Below, piece by piece: positions 17,243 to 27,137 of a stretch of 64,000 bases of DNA. The DNA is from JANOBD01 sp031411495 (GTDB lineage: Bacteria > Planctomycetota > Phycisphaerae > Tepidisphaerales > Tepidisphaeraceae). The translations under genes and the position numbers were made by a program. The notes beneath the pieces are model-generated. The model was not told the DNA's origin and did no database searches. It was given only the letters and a program-made list of their open reading frames with translations. The stretch spans positions 1-64,000 of the forward strand of contig JANOBD010000043.1 of assembly GCA_031411495.1 (NCBI GenBank), read 5' to 3'. How positions within the stretch are numbered: position 1 is the first letter of the stretch; the number at the start of each line of letters is the position of its first letter.

Positions 17243-17402
17243 ACGCGCACGGTTCGAATCAAGTGCAGTCGAACCGGGGACTACGAGGCATATTCCAGCC
17301 GGCGGCGGCGAAAGCAGCTGCCGGCTGATCGATCGGGTGTCCGACAACCCGCTGGTTCAGGTAGCGTCAACAGACCAACATCGCGTGGAAAAGGCAGGAA
17401 TC

Positions 17403-18134
17403 ATGAGGAAACGTGCCACGACCCAACATACAAACACCGCTGCGGGATTCACGCTCGTCGAATTGCTCGTCGTGATCGGAATCATCGCCTTGCTGATCTC
17501 GGTGCTTCTGCCGTCGCTTAACAAGGCCCGCCGCTCGGCGGATCGAACGGTGTGCGCCTCGAACCTCCGACAGCTTGGAATCGTCTGGCACATGTACGCC
17601 AACGAGTACAAAGGCTTCTTCCCGGACAACAATCGGGGGTTCGGCACCTGGGAGTTGATTACCGCCGACCAAAAAGCGCTTTTCAAGCAAAAGCTCAAAG
17701 TGACCAACGGCAAGGTGTTCTATTGCCCTGCCGGGTTTGGTTTCACTGGAGGAGCCACTCCCGACGAGGACTGGGACAAGGATCCGGGTTCCAGCGCCGG
17801 CGAGGAAGTCTACATGATCGGATACGCCATCTACGCGACCCAGGACAATGCGGTTGCGTGGAACACCTCGCTAAGGAACAACGTCCCGCCTCCGTTTAAG
17901 AATAATGAACGCTACCTCGCTGACCGCCCGCTGATCATGGATGTCGTGATCAAGTACGGCCCGCCTTACACGCCGCGTATCACCTGGGCGTATTCGTCAC
18001 ACTTCAACCCGCGGACCAGCCGGCCGGATGGACAGAACACGCTCTATGGCGACGGCAGTGTGCGGTGGAAGAACTTCAGCGAGATGACCAGAAGGCTCGT
18101 GAACTATCCCAACCAGTTCGAACGCTGGTGGTGA
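17403..18134 (+). CDS. Type II secretion-like pseudopilin (GFTLVELLVVIGI)
   Basis: A 243-aa protein with a short basic leader and the prepilin cleavage/methylation motif GFTLVELLVVIGIIALLIS at about residues 15-33, then KARRSADRTVCASNLRQLG, the usual start of the globular domain in planctomycete pseudopilins. GDGSVRW near the C-terminus matches the DG box of this family. Such proteins are very abundant in Planctomycetota, often one per locus, and are thought to be minor pilins of a type II/IV-like system. Its position inside a catabolic unit suggests export or capture of the locus substrate. Confidence 0.85.
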   Translation: MRKRATTQHTNTAAGFTLVELLVVIGIIALLISVLLPSLNKARRSADRTVCASNLRQLGIVWHMYANEYKGFFPDNNRGFGTWELITADQKALFKQKLKVTNGKVFYCPAGFGFTGGATPDEDWDKDPGSSAGEEVYMIGYAIYATQDNAVAWNTSLRNNVPPPFKNNERYLADRPLIMDVVIKYGPPYTPRITWAYSSHFNPRTSRPDGQNTLYGDGSVRWKNFSEMTRRLVNYPNQFERWW

Positions 18135-18244
18135 GCACGACTTGCTTTGCTAAAGGCGAGCGACAACTGAACGGGGCTCCCCGGCGAGTCAGACGCGAAC
18201 TCGACACCCGCACGGCCGGCCCGCTGATCTGTCCAGGAGAAGAA

Positions 18245-20167
18245 ATGCAATCCCGACGTTTTGCGGTGGCTGTCGTGGCGTTGGCGGCTTTGGCTGCGCT
18301 CCCGGCGAATCCGTTATGGGCCGTCACCTACGAAGTCGGTGTCGGGCGTCCGTATCAAACCATTCAATCCGCCATCGATGCCGCAGCCAACGCCGAGGGA
18401 CAGCCGGACCATACTCCCAACCCGACGATCCTGATTCATGGTGGCGTGTACAACGAACTCGTCGAGATCCCCTTCGATCCGGACTTCAGTACTAACGGTG
18501 CTGGCGTCAATGACGGGTGGACCATTCGGGCCGCACCCAACGAATCGGTCGTCCTCCGCGGTCACATGCTGTTCTTCTTCGGCCGGGAAAACTTTCTCAT
18601 CGAAGGGCTCGTGATCGACAACTCCAACTCCGGCAATCCCAGCCTCTACGCAGGCATCAATTTTCACGGTGGAACGACCCGCGGCAACACGGTCCGCAAC
18701 TGCGTGGTCTACGGCGTGAACAACGACGGTACCTTCGGCAACCCGGCCGTCCGCGGCAATCTCACCTACGGCGCCAACACCCTGGACCACGTCACACTTT
18801 TCGATGTGGACTACGGCATCACGGCGAACACCAACGCTTTTTTTGACGTGAAGAACTCGATTGTGACCGAGAGCAATCACTACGGCATCTTTTCCACGCC
18901 CGGATCGGCTTCCACCGTCTCCTCCTCCAACTTCTTCAACAATGCTCCCAACTACGAGGGCAATATCGTCAACGGTGGAAACAACGTCGGCCACCCGGTC
19001 GGCGTCGATCCGATGTTTGTCAGCACCGACCCGGCCAATCCCTATTTCCTGTGGTTGCGCCCCGATTCTCCGATGGTCGGGGCAGGCGAGGCCGGCTCCA
19101 ATCTCGGCGGCAGGCCGGTCTTTGAACCAATCTGGAACGGCGGCTCTGGTTCGAACTGGACGACCGGCGCCAACTGGGTCGCGGGGTTCATTCCGAACGC
19201 GATCAACATGACAGCCAAGCTCGGCAGCACCGCCTTATCCCGCAACCTCGCCGTGGATGCGCCGATCACGCTCGGCAAGCTGACGATCGACAGCGCCGCC
19301 TCCTATTCCGTCAGTGGCCCACAAACGCTGACGCTCCAGTCGAGCAATGGCAACGCGACTCTCTCCGTACTTCAGGGCAGTCACACGATTTCCGCTCCCC
19401 TGGCTCTGGGGTCGAACGCCACGATCGACGTCTCGCCGGCTAGCAGCGTGTTAACGCTTTCCGATCTACAGACCACGACAATGAACCAGAACAAGACCGG
19501 TGCAGGCCGGCTCAACGTCAATCGCGTCCGCGCGAACGCGTTGGCAATCAACGGCGGCGCGGTGCGCATCATTGCCGGCGGAACCGATGCCTCGACGAGT
19601 TCGGTGCAGAGCCTGTCGATCGTGGCCGGCGCGTCGCTGGACCTGACCAACAACGCCATGGTGATCAACTACACGGGTGCGAGTCCGCTGGCTGCGCGGA
19701 TTGTCGATATCGCCGCCGGACGACTGACGACCAGCGACACGACCGCGGGCGTCGCCATTGGCTATGCGGAAGCCGCCGCGCTGAACCTCGCGACCTTCGC
19801 CGGGCAGAACGTGGATGCGACGTCCGTGCTCCTGCGGGCGACGCTCCGCGGTGATACAAATCTCGATCGCGTGGTGGACTTCACGGACCTTCTCAAGCTC
19901 GCACAAAACTATAACCGCACGAACAAGGTCTGGACCGATGGCGACAGCACTTTGGACGGCACCGTCGGCTTCGATGACCTATTGAACCTCGCCCAGGGAT
20001 ACGGACGAGCGTTTCTCGATTCCGGCACGATCCTGACCGACCCGCGCGCGGATTTCGCGTCCGACTGGGCGCTCGCCCGCGCGTTGGTGCCCGAGCCCGT
20101 GAGCCTCTTGGCTTTCACGGCTCTCCTCGCCTTCCGCCGGCGCCCCCCCAATCCCTGCGACGGCTGA
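18245..20167 (+). CDS. Secreted beta-helix protein with dockerin-like repeats and PEP-CTERM
   Basis: A 640-aa exported protein. The signal peptide ends near NPLWA. Residues about 28-290 form a right-handed parallel beta-helix of the pectate-lyase type (RPYQTIQSAIDAAANA, ILIHGGVYNE, NFLIEGLVIDNSNSG, NTVRNCVVYG). The middle is a passenger-like strand-rich region (TLGKLTIDSAASYSVSG). Near the end two dockerin-like Ca loops occur (GDTNLDRVVDFTDLL and GDSTLDGTVGFDDLL), then VPEPVSLLAF and an Arg cluster. An AGGAG site precedes ATG 18245. The fold suggests polysaccharide lyase or binding activity. Catalytic residues were not identified. Confidence 0.8.
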   Translation: MQSRRFAVAVVALAALAALPANPLWAVTYEVGVGRPYQTIQSAIDAAANAEGQPDHTPNPTILIHGGVYNELVEIPFDPDFSTNGAGVNDGWTIRAAPNESVVLRGHMLFFFGRENFLIEGLVIDNSNSGNPSLYAGINFHGGTTRGNTVRNCVVYGVNNDGTFGNPAVRGNLTYGANTLDHVTLFDVDYGITANTNAFFDVKNSIVTESNHYGIFSTPGSASTVSSSNFFNNAPNYEGNIVNGGNNVGHPVGVDPMFVSTDPANPYFLWLRPDSPMVGAGEAGSNLGGRPVFEPIWNGGSGSNWTTGANWVAGFIPNAINMTAKLGSTALSRNLAVDAPITLGKLTIDSAASYSVSGPQTLTLQSSNGNATLSVLQGSHTISAPLALGSNATIDVSPASSVLTLSDLQTTTMNQNKTGAGRLNVNRVRANALAINGGAVRIIAGGTDASTSSVQSLSIVAGASLDLTNNAMVINYTGASPLAARIVDIAAGRLTTSDTTAGVAIGYAEAAALNLATFAGQNVDATSVLLRATLRGDTNLDRVVDFTDLLKLAQNYNRTNKVWTDGDSTLDGTVGFDDLLNLAQGYGRAFLDSGTILTDPRADFASDWALARALVPEPVSLLAFTALLAFRRRPPNPCDG

Positions 20168-20401
20168 ATGATCCACGCATCAACTTGTCTTCCGGGTATC
20201 ACCAAACACATGGCACGAGCAATTCACGCCCGAACGCGACCTTCTCCGATATGGCCATCCAGAGCGGGCGGTTTGACTCCGCTGCCGGTTGGCGCAACGC
20301 TGTCGCTTGGCATCCTCAACAGGGCCTGCGTGTCCGAAGCGTGAGTGGTCGTGTTTCGTTTCTTCAATTCGCCGCGGTGAGTTTCAACCTGGGAGTCGTT
20401 C

Positions 20402-21214
20402 ATGCGTAAGAGTCGGGTCAAGTGGAAATGGAGCCGAAATGAGCCGGCGATGTGCGTCGCGCTGGCATTCACCGATCCGGCGACGGCGGAGTTGGCGAGC
20501 CTGTTGGGGTTCGATTGCCTGTGGATCGATCTGGAACATCACCCGCGCAGCCTCGAGACCGCAGGCGAACTGATCCGCGCGACGCGCGTGGGCATCTCCG
20601 ACGTGATCGCCCGTCCCGCGAAGGGGGAACTGATGCGGATGGGGCGAATGCTCGAAGCCGGCGCGGCGGGCATCATGTATCCGCGATGCGAGCACGAAGA
20701 CGAGGCCGCCGAGGTGGTGAAGGCGGCCAAGTTCTGGCCGATCGGCCGGCGCGGCGTCGACAGCGGCAGCGCCGACGCGCCGTTCGCTTCGATGAGCATC
20801 AAGTCGTATATCGAGACCGCCAACGCCGAGACATTTATCCTCGTGCAGATTGAGGACCCGCAGAGCCTGGAGCGCGTCGAGAAGATCGCCGCCGTCCCGG
20901 GTATCGACGGGATCTTTTTCGGACCTGGCGATTTCACCGTTGCCGCGGGCATTCCCGATCAGTGGGACCATCCGCTTTTGAACCAGGCCATCGAACGGGT
21001 CGCCCGCGCCACCAAGGCGGCAGGAAAGCGCTGGGGAATGCCCTCGCTCGGCCTCGAACACGCCCGCCGAATCCTCTCGCTTGGCGCCACCTTTGTCACC
21101 TGCGGCGGCGACATGATGGTCCTGAAACAAGGGTGGGAAGCCGTCCAGCAGCAGTACGCCCCGCTGGGCCTGCGCGCCGAGAATCAGCTGGCCGCCGACT
21201 CGAAAGTGGTTTGA
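20402..21214 (+). CDS. HpcH/HpaI-family aldolase
   Basis: A 270-aa class II pyruvate-dependent aldolase. Characteristic motifs: FDCLWIDLEHHPR near residue 38 (catalytic His region), GAAGIMYPRCE near 87 (arginine), LVQIEDPQSLE near 143 (metal Glu) and IDGIFFGPGDFTVAAG near 165 (metal Asp). Members cleave 2-keto-3-deoxy sugar acids or hydroxy-keto acids to pyruvate and an aldehyde. No signal peptide, so it is cytoplasmic. It lies within the promoter B unit, between secreted proteins, and so probably handles the final catabolite. Confidence 0.88.
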   Translation: MRKSRVKWKWSRNEPAMCVALAFTDPATAELASLLGFDCLWIDLEHHPRSLETAGELIRATRVGISDVIARPAKGELMRMGRMLEAGAAGIMYPRCEHEDEAAEVVKAAKFWPIGRRGVDSGSADAPFASMSIKSYIETANAETFILVQIEDPQSLERVEKIAAVPGIDGIFFGPGDFTVAAGIPDQWDHPLLNQAIERVARATKAAGKRWGMPSLGLEHARRILSLGATFVTCGGDMMVLKQGWEAVQQQYAPLGLRAENQLAADSKVV

Positions 21215-21248
21215 GGCTCGTTTGACATGGCTGTGGAGGAATGAGCGA

Positions 21249-23156
21249 ATGCAAACTCTGCTTTCGATAATCTTCGTTTGCATCATGGTCTTTGCCAGCG
21301 CGGTTCGCGCGGAAAATCCGCGCGTCATGCTCGATGGCCCGTTCGGCATCGCATGCGACAGCAAAGACGTCGTCTATGTCGCGGAGATCCAGGGCAAACG
21401 CATCTCCAAGTTCTCGCCCGACGGCAAGCCGCTCGGCGCGATCGAGCGGATCGAAGGCTATGGCCCACTCGCGGGCCCATTCGATGTGGCCATCGGCTCC
21501 GACGGCCGAATCCTCATCGCCGACACCCTCGCCCATCGCGTCATCGTTCTTGATGCGAACGAGAAGCTGCTGTTCGTGCTGGGCTCGGACAAGAGTGCCG
21601 AGCCCGGCCACTTCGGTCAGCCGCACTTTGTGACGACCAATTCACGCGGCGAGATCTTCGTGGCCGACACCTTCAACGCCCGCATTCAGAAGTTCTCTGC
21701 CGACGGAAAGCTCCTGCTCACGTTCGGCCGCATCGGGACCGGTCCTGGCGAGTTTCTCGGCCACGGATACGTCGGCGGCATCTCGTGTGCCGAGGACCTC
21801 GTCTTCGTCCGCGAAACCGACGGCGGACGAATCGACGTCTTCCGCGAAGACGGCTCCTTCGTAAAAACCATCTCCCGCCGCGGCGACAAGCCCGGCGAAC
21901 TCGACGAAGGGTACGGCTGCGTCGTTATCGACGGCACGATCTTCTCGGTGAACACGTTTGCCAGCCGCATCGAGCGCTTCGATCTCGACGGCAAACTCCT
22001 TTCCGTCTGGAATCCCGGCGAAGGCAACGGCCGCGAGGCGTTCAATCACCCCGTCGACCTCTGTCGAACCGCGAACGGCCAACTGCTCCTAACCGACTGG
22101 AAGAACAGCCGCATCGTCCGGCTCGACGCGAACGGCAAGTTCCTCGGAAGCTTCGGCGGCGCGGCAACCGATTGGCTGACGTGGCAGCCTCCCGCGAGGC
22201 GTGAGAGGCCACCCGGGCACCGCGTCGTCTTCAGCATCTATGGCGGACCTGACGCCCAGACGATCGAACGCTGCGTGAAAAGCGGCATCACGCGAATCTA
22301 CTGGTCCTTCGACGGCCAAGCAGGCGACTGGCCGGGACCCGAGGTGATCGAGCAGGCCCGCGCCCGCGGCGTCGACGTGGTTCCATCGATCGCGTGCAAT
22401 CTCCTTTTCAACCAGACTCCCTATGCACTGGCGAATCTGGAGAAATGCGACCGGAAGTATCGCGCCGAAGCCGCCGACCCGGGCCAGCTCGCCTGGTCGT
22501 CCGACGAGGTTCGACGCCTGCGCGCAGGTCACATCGCCCGGCAGGCGGAGCGTGCAGCGCTCAACGGCGTCATGCTCGACTACATCCGCTACCTCGGCAG
22601 CGAGTTCGGCTACGAGCCCGCCGCCGTCGGGGCCTTCCGCACGCAAACCGGTATCGATCCGCTCACCCTTTCCAGCGACGATCCGCGCTGGCTGCAGTTC
22701 CGTGCGGACTATGTGACGCAATTCATTGTCGAACTTCGCCGCGAGCTGGCGCGCCTCGACCGGCCGATCGAGATCTCCGTCTTCGCCGGCACCGAACCCA
22801 ACGCGGCGATGCAAAGCTCGATGCAGGACTGGCCGACGTGGGTGAAGATGGGGATCGTCGACAAGCTCAACCCCGGCTACTACACGCGCGACCAGAGCGT
22901 GATCTACGAGAACATCGCGATGCTCCGCCGCGTCTGTCCCGATCGCACGCGGATCAACTGCTTCGTCGCCTGTTACGGCGGCAATCTGAACACGCCCGAA
23001 CTGCTCGAAAAGGGCATCGACACCGCCATCGCCGCGGGTGCGGACGAAGTTACCATTTACCGCGTGGACGTGATCGACGAGCTCAATCTCTGGGACGCGA
23101 TCGGCCGCGCCGAGCAGAAGGCCAACGGAAAGCCTACTTCCGCTCCAGCACGATGA
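21249..23156 (+). CDS. Secreted NHL-propeller fused to a GHL10-like TIM barrel
   Basis: A 635-aa exported protein with a signal peptide ending AVRA. Residues about 25-315 are an NHL beta-propeller with repeats such as GPFGIACDS, GPFDVAIGSDGRILIADT, GHFGQPHFVT and NSRIVRLDANGKFLGSFG. Residues about 325-630 are a putative glycoside-hydrolase barrel with VMLDYIRYLG, closely similar to the DYIRYP strand of the proteins at 31240 and 38119. The fusion could place a binding propeller beside a catalytic barrel. Its 3' end overlaps the opposite-strand gene ending at 23134 by 23 nt. Confidence 0.75.
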   Translation: MQTLLSIIFVCIMVFASAVRAENPRVMLDGPFGIACDSKDVVYVAEIQGKRISKFSPDGKPLGAIERIEGYGPLAGPFDVAIGSDGRILIADTLAHRVIVLDANEKLLFVLGSDKSAEPGHFGQPHFVTTNSRGEIFVADTFNARIQKFSADGKLLLTFGRIGTGPGEFLGHGYVGGISCAEDLVFVRETDGGRIDVFREDGSFVKTISRRGDKPGELDEGYGCVVIDGTIFSVNTFASRIERFDLDGKLLSVWNPGEGNGREAFNHPVDLCRTANGQLLLTDWKNSRIVRLDANGKFLGSFGGAATDWLTWQPPARRERPPGHRVVFSIYGGPDAQTIERCVKSGITRIYWSFDGQAGDWPGPEVIEQARARGVDVVPSIACNLLFNQTPYALANLEKCDRKYRAEAADPGQLAWSSDEVRRLRAGHIARQAERAALNGVMLDYIRYLGSEFGYEPAAVGAFRTQTGIDPLTLSSDDPRWLQFRADYVTQFIVELRRELARLDRPIEISVFAGTEPNAAMQSSMQDWPTWVKMGIVDKLNPGYYTRDQSVIYENIAMLRRVCPDRTRINCFVACYGGNLNTPELLEKGIDTAIAAGADEVTIYRVDVIDELNLWDAIGRAEQKANGKPTSAPAR

Positions 23157-24546
23157 TCGTGGGGAGTGTCGAGATCTTGAGGTCTTCGATCTCGATCGCG
23201 CCGGTCGCAGCCTTGTGATCGAGGGGTTTCAACGAAGTGTAGTCCAGCGGATCGATGAGCCTGGGATTGCCCCAGCCGGCCGACTCGATCTTCAGGTTCC
23301 AGTTTCCCGACCTCGGGTATCGAAAGTCGCGATAGACGAGATAGACGATCAGGCGCTTGCCATCGTCGACGAAGACACGCTGGTAGACATCAGGCGGCAC
23401 CACGCGGAGCTGGATGTGATTGGCCGTCTCGATTGTCGCCGCGGGCGTCAGTTCAAGTGAGATTTCGGAGGGCTGAACGCGCTGGCGGTCGTTGAACACA
23501 TGGGCGATCGTCTGATACGCGCGCCACGCGGCGCTGCGCTGGCCGGGATCGGTCGCGGTAGGGAAGCGTCCGATGCCGTAGTTTTCCTTCGTGTCGACGG
23601 TCATGCTGAACTGGTAGAGGTAGAGCGGCGCGCTGTCCCAGCCGAGTTCGAAGAAGGTGAACATCGACTGCGCGACGCAAGCGGCCTGCCGCATGTCATC
23701 GAGCCCGCGATTCACCGCGTACACGACGCCGTTGGAATAAAACCGGGCGGAGGGCCATTTGGCTCGGACGGCGTGCATCAGCGCGACGACGTCGTCTCGA
23801 TCTTCCGCCATTGAGTACCAGAAGTTGCACGCGACGCCGTCGATGTACCTGGGCAGGCCCAGGTCGATGAGCCTGAGCAGCCAGTCGGTGGCCGGCGCTG
23901 CGCCGACGCCGCAGGTGCTGATCTTCGCGTCAGGATCGGCGGCGCGGATGGCGGTTGAGAGCGGGATGACGATGCGGCTCAGATACTGTTCTGGCGAGCC
24001 GTCGTAGTTGTTCTTCGCGCAGGGTTTGTCGTTCTCCTCATCCAGCAGCATGTAGTGGTCGACCTTGCCGCGATACCGCGTCACAAGTTGCCCGACCCAC
24101 TTCGCATAAGGCTCCACCGCGCCGCTCGGATCCATCGGATGGAACAGCCCGTCGAACTCGCGGAAGCTCCCCAGGCGCAGCGCCGGCCTGATGCCTCGCG
24201 CGCGGCACCCGTCGACGAACAGGTCGACGGCTTTCCAGAACCCCTCGCCGATCTGATCCGGCGAGTAATCCTTCTTCCAGTAATCACCGCCGAGCGTGTC
24301 GGCGTGCCACCAGTAGACCAGCGAGAGCGCCTCGGAGCAGCCCAGCGCCTGGAGTTCATCCAGCTGTCGATCGGATTGTGCCGCGGCTGGTGTCAACGAA
24401 TAGTAGACGACTGAGTACGGCGCATCTGAAAGCCGCGGCGCATTCGCAGGCGGCGCATCCGCGGTAGGCGGCGCATCCGCCCGCGCACTGGCAGCGGCGA
24501 TGAGCAGTAACAGCATCGCCCGAGTTGGGTGCAGCAGTTTATTCAT
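23134..24546 (-). CDS. Secreted TIM-barrel glycosidase-like protein
   Basis: A 470-aa exported protein with a signal peptide (LLLLIAAASARA). The barrel includes RPALRLGSFREFDG, HYMLLDEENDK (acidic pair) and the SMFTFFELGWDSAP stretch shared with the lipoprotein at 11490-13019. A C-terminal beta-sandwich ends LPTIIVLERK. The two proteins are paralogues acting probably on related glycans. The family is not named with confidence. The start at MNKLLHP (24544-24546) overlaps the preceding gene by 8 nt, so the two are translationally coupled. Confidence 0.7.
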   Translation of the reverse strand: MNKLLHPTRAMLLLLIAAASARADAPPTADAPPANAPRLSDAPYSVVYYSLTPAAAQSDRQLDELQALGCSEALSLVYWWHADTLGGDYWKKDYSPDQIGEGFWKAVDLFVDGCRARGIRPALRLGSFREFDGLFHPMDPSGAVEPYAKWVGQLVTRYRGKVDHYMLLDEENDKPCAKNNYDGSPEQYLSRIVIPLSTAIRAADPDAKISTCGVGAAPATDWLLRLIDLGLPRYIDGVACNFWYSMAEDRDDVVALMHAVRAKWPSARFYSNGVVYAVNRGLDDMRQAACVAQSMFTFFELGWDSAPLYLYQFSMTVDTKENYGIGRFPTATDPGQRSAAWRAYQTIAHVFNDRQRVQPSEISLELTPAATIETANHIQLRVVPPDVYQRVFVDDGKRLIVYLVYRDFRYPRSGNWNLKIESAGWGNPRLIDPLDYTSLKPLDHKAATGAIEIEDLKISTLPTIIVLERK

Positions 24547-25429
24547 CGGCTTCGTACACCTGCAGATAAAGGTCCCAGGGATCGACGGTCTGTCGGTTGC
24601 GATACAGGCGCTCCTCCAGCGAATCATCACGGCCGGCATAGAGGAGGAAGCCCTGCCCATCCGGACAAGGGCCGGCGGCCGCGAACTCGATCAGATAGGC
24701 CTGGCCCTGTTTGACCGGCGCGTCGAGCGCGATGGTGATCTCGCGGGGTTCGTTGGCGTCGGCAGATGGGATCTGGTGTCGCGGAATCCGCACTTCATTA
24801 ATCACGGCTGCCGTGCCCGAAGCCGGAAGCACCCGCACGAGCAGATCCGGACCCGACTCGCCGGGCGCGAGCATGCGGAGTCGCGTCGAAACGCCTACCA
24901 CCCGCTTACCTCGAGCAATAATGCTCTGGGCAGGCTGGTGTGCGCTGTCAGCGACCGCGCCATAGATCGCACTGCGATATTCAAAAGTTTTCCGCGCCGA
25001 GGTGCAGCGGATGTTCTCGACGGTCGCGCCCGAGGCGATGCGATCCGCACCGACAAACACTCGGACATCCGATCCGGGTGTCGTGTCGATCGCACACGCG
25101 ACCTGCGTCGGCGATTTGATCGGCAGCGGATTCTGCCAGTAGCCGATCGGCATCGACTTCGCGTCATTCACGCAAACGGTGACCGCCTGCGCATCGGCGT
25201 TGCGAACCTGAGCTCGGACGAGCAGAACGTCGCCGGAGACCCGAATCGGGTCGGATACCGCACCCGCCACCGAATCCGGCTTTGCAGAAAGGCGGATCGA
25301 GCCGCCGGCAAGCTGCACCTGATCCTTCGGGCCAACCGCCGTCCACTTCGTGATCATCTGCGGCGCGGCGGCGATCAGCAGCGTCAACAACGCGCATCCG
25401 GTCCCGCGTGCGGCGGTGAGATGCCTCAT
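24539..25429 (-). CDS. Secreted protein of unknown function
   Basis: A 296-aa protein with a hydrophobic N-terminus (CALLTLLIAAAPQ), probably a signal peptide. The remainder is strand-rich with two beta-sandwich-like halves. No motif identifies it. Its start overlaps the PIG-L gene by 4 nt (25426-25429) and its end overlaps the TIM-barrel gene by 8 nt, so all three are made together. It could be a carbohydrate-binding partner of the barrel protein (inference). Confidence 0.6.
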   Translation of the reverse strand: MRHLTAARGTGCALLTLLIAAAPQMITKWTAVGPKDQVQLAGGSIRLSAKPDSVAGAVSDPIRVSGDVLLVRAQVRNADAQAVTVCVNDAKSMPIGYWQNPLPIKSPTQVACAIDTTPGSDVRVFVGADRIASGATVENIRCTSARKTFEYRSAIYGAVADSAHQPAQSIIARGKRVVGVSTRLRMLAPGESGPDLLVRVLPASGTAAVINEVRIPRHQIPSADANEPREITIALDAPVKQGQAYLIEFAAAGPCPDGQGFLLYAGRDDSLEERLYRNRQTVDPWDLYLQVYEADE

Positions 25430-26301
25430 CGGGATTCCTTTGGCTCAAACGGCACGAACGGCGCGATCATTTTGCCGAGCCGTTCGTAGGTCTTCTCGAA
25501 CGGGTCGGAGACGATTCTCAGGTTGTGCTCGCTGATGGGCAGGTAGTACTCGACCTGCGGGTAGTAGCGAAGGAACGTTTCACCGTACGGCACGCTCATG
25601 TGCAGCGCATGCGTCGCGGCACATTGCTCCAGGACTTTGCGCGCCAGCGGCCCGGGATAATACTGGCTCTTGAGGCAGTCCATGGCGCGGACTTTACGTT
25701 CGATGACGTCGGTGATGTCGATGATGATCTGTGGGAATCGCGGCACGGCGAAATCCAGAAGCGTGGACTCACCGTGCTGCCACATGAAGAAGATCTCGCC
25801 GGGGGTGTGAGGCGCGGTGGTTTCACCTTCCATAAGTCCGTGCGCCATCGCGCGGGCCAGCAGCGTGATCTCGCAGCACGAGGCGTGCGCCCCCCGGACG
25901 CCGAAGGTGTCGAACGGGCTGTGGGTAATGATCACATGAGGCCGAACATCCCGGATGACGCGCGCAACGGCCGTGATGTTCTCGCGATTGGGCAGGAGCA
26001 GGTTGTCATCCTGTCGGAGGAAGCGCACGTCGCGGATGCCCAGTATTTCACAGGCATCGATGACCTCGCGTTCCTTTTCGCCGAGCATCCCGTCGATGTC
26101 CGCCTTCGCGCCATCGCGGCGGACGGCCTCGATAAGCGTCAGCGCATGCGAGCGTACGCCGTGCGTGAACGAGAGCACCGTGACCTGATCGCCCCGCTCG
26201 ATATGGTGGGCGAGTGTCCCACCCACCATATCGAACGAGTCCGCGGGGTGCGCCGCTGTGTGGAGGATGCGCAGCGGCGCGGTTCGAGTCTGAGCGTCCA
26301 T
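25426..26301 (-). CDS. PIG-L/LmbE-type deacetylase with altered first motif
   Basis: A 291-aa protein of the PIG-L family, whose members remove acetyl groups from GlcNAc-type sugars. The N-terminal HTAAHPADSFDMVGGTLAHH aligns with the usual AHPDDxE...GGTLA motif, but the first Asp (general base in MshB-like enzymes) is Ala. The second metal-binding motif appears as HSPFDTFGVRGAH. The usual C-terminal metal His may lie in ATHALHM. Cytoplasmic, no signal. Overlaps the next gene by 4 nt. Activity may be altered by the Asp loss. Confidence 0.75.
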   Translation of the reverse strand: MDAQTRTAPLRILHTAAHPADSFDMVGGTLAHHIERGDQVTVLSFTHGVRSHALTLIEAVRRDGAKADIDGMLGEKEREVIDACEILGIRDVRFLRQDDNLLLPNRENITAVARVIRDVRPHVIITHSPFDTFGVRGAHASCCEITLLARAMAHGLMEGETTAPHTPGEIFFMWQHGESTLLDFAVPRFPQIIIDITDVIERKVRAMDCLKSQYYPGPLARKVLEQCAATHALHMSVPYGETFLRYYPQVEYYLPISEHNLRIVSDPFEKTYERLGKMIAPFVPFEPKESR

Positions 26302-26344
26302 GCTTTGTGTCCCTTTGCAGTCTGACGAGTCAGCGACATGCCAA

Positions 26345-27091
26345 TCAGCGTCGGCGAATCAGCAATGCCGAGAATGCGCCAAGGACGCCGAGCGTTGTCG
26401 GTTCCGGCACCTGTGCATGGGCGCCCGCAGTCCAACTGATGTAGTCGGTATCGGTATGTCCGGCCAAACCGCCGGTGCTGAAGTCGCCGAACACAATCTT
26501 GTCGAATCCGGCCGAAAAGAACCACGATCCGTTGCTGGTGTATGCCGGCGCGTTGGCCCCGTCGATGTACAATGCAAAGTTCGGGCTTGCGGTCAGATCG
26601 GTTACCATTCGATAGGTGTGAAATTGCGTCGTATCGAGTGTGGCCGCGGTGTTCAACCCGCCGGCGTTGTAAGTGATGAACCCGGTGTGGAAGCGCAGAT
26701 TGAAGGCGATGCCGTTGACGCCAAGAATGATCCCGACGGCGCCGTCGCCGGCTTCATAGGTTTCGGGAATCACACGCAGGCGAACTTCCGCGGTTCGGAC
26801 TAATCCGGCCCCCGTCCACGACAAATCGGTTTGTTCATAGCTGACGGCGGCGCTGACGCCGCTGGTGTTGATTGTATACAGGTTGCCATCACTGGACTGG
26901 AACGCGCCGGCACCCTGCGTGTCAAATGGGCCCCAGGCGGGCGTGGACCCTGTCATCGGGGCGACATCGCCTTCGTAGGTGGCATCCCACGCGACGCCGT
27001 TGCGATTGACATTGAATGCCGCGAATGCCGACGCCGAGCCGGCAACCAAGGCCGCGAAAGCGACCAACGAAAGACGAGAGACTTTACGCAT
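26345..27091 (-). CDS. Secreted PEP-CTERM protein, concanavalin-like
   Basis: A 248-aa exported protein. The signal peptide ends near AGSASAFA. The mature domain is an all-beta jelly roll with a YIDG strand (NFALYIDGANAPAY) and a terminal DYISWTAG, typical of LamG/DUF1080-like carbohydrate-binding folds. The tail is VPEPTTLGVLGAFSALLIRRR. The start at MRKVSRL (27089-27091) has a GGGAGG ribosome site on the minus strand. It is the second gene behind promoter C. Confidence 0.8.
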   Translation of the reverse strand: MRKVSRLSLVAFAALVAGSASAFAAFNVNRNGVAWDATYEGDVAPMTGSTPAWGPFDTQGAGAFQSSDGNLYTINTSGVSAAVSYEQTDLSWTGAGLVRTAEVRLRVIPETYEAGDGAVGIILGVNGIAFNLRFHTGFITYNAGGLNTAATLDTTQFHTYRMVTDLTASPNFALYIDGANAPAYTSNGSWFFSAGFDKIVFGDFSTGGLAGHTDTDYISWTAGAHAQVPEPTTLGVLGAFSALLIRRR

Positions 27092-27137
27092 ATTCGATCC
27101 TCCCAAGAAATGACTCATTCAAACGCGAAACTCTTGA

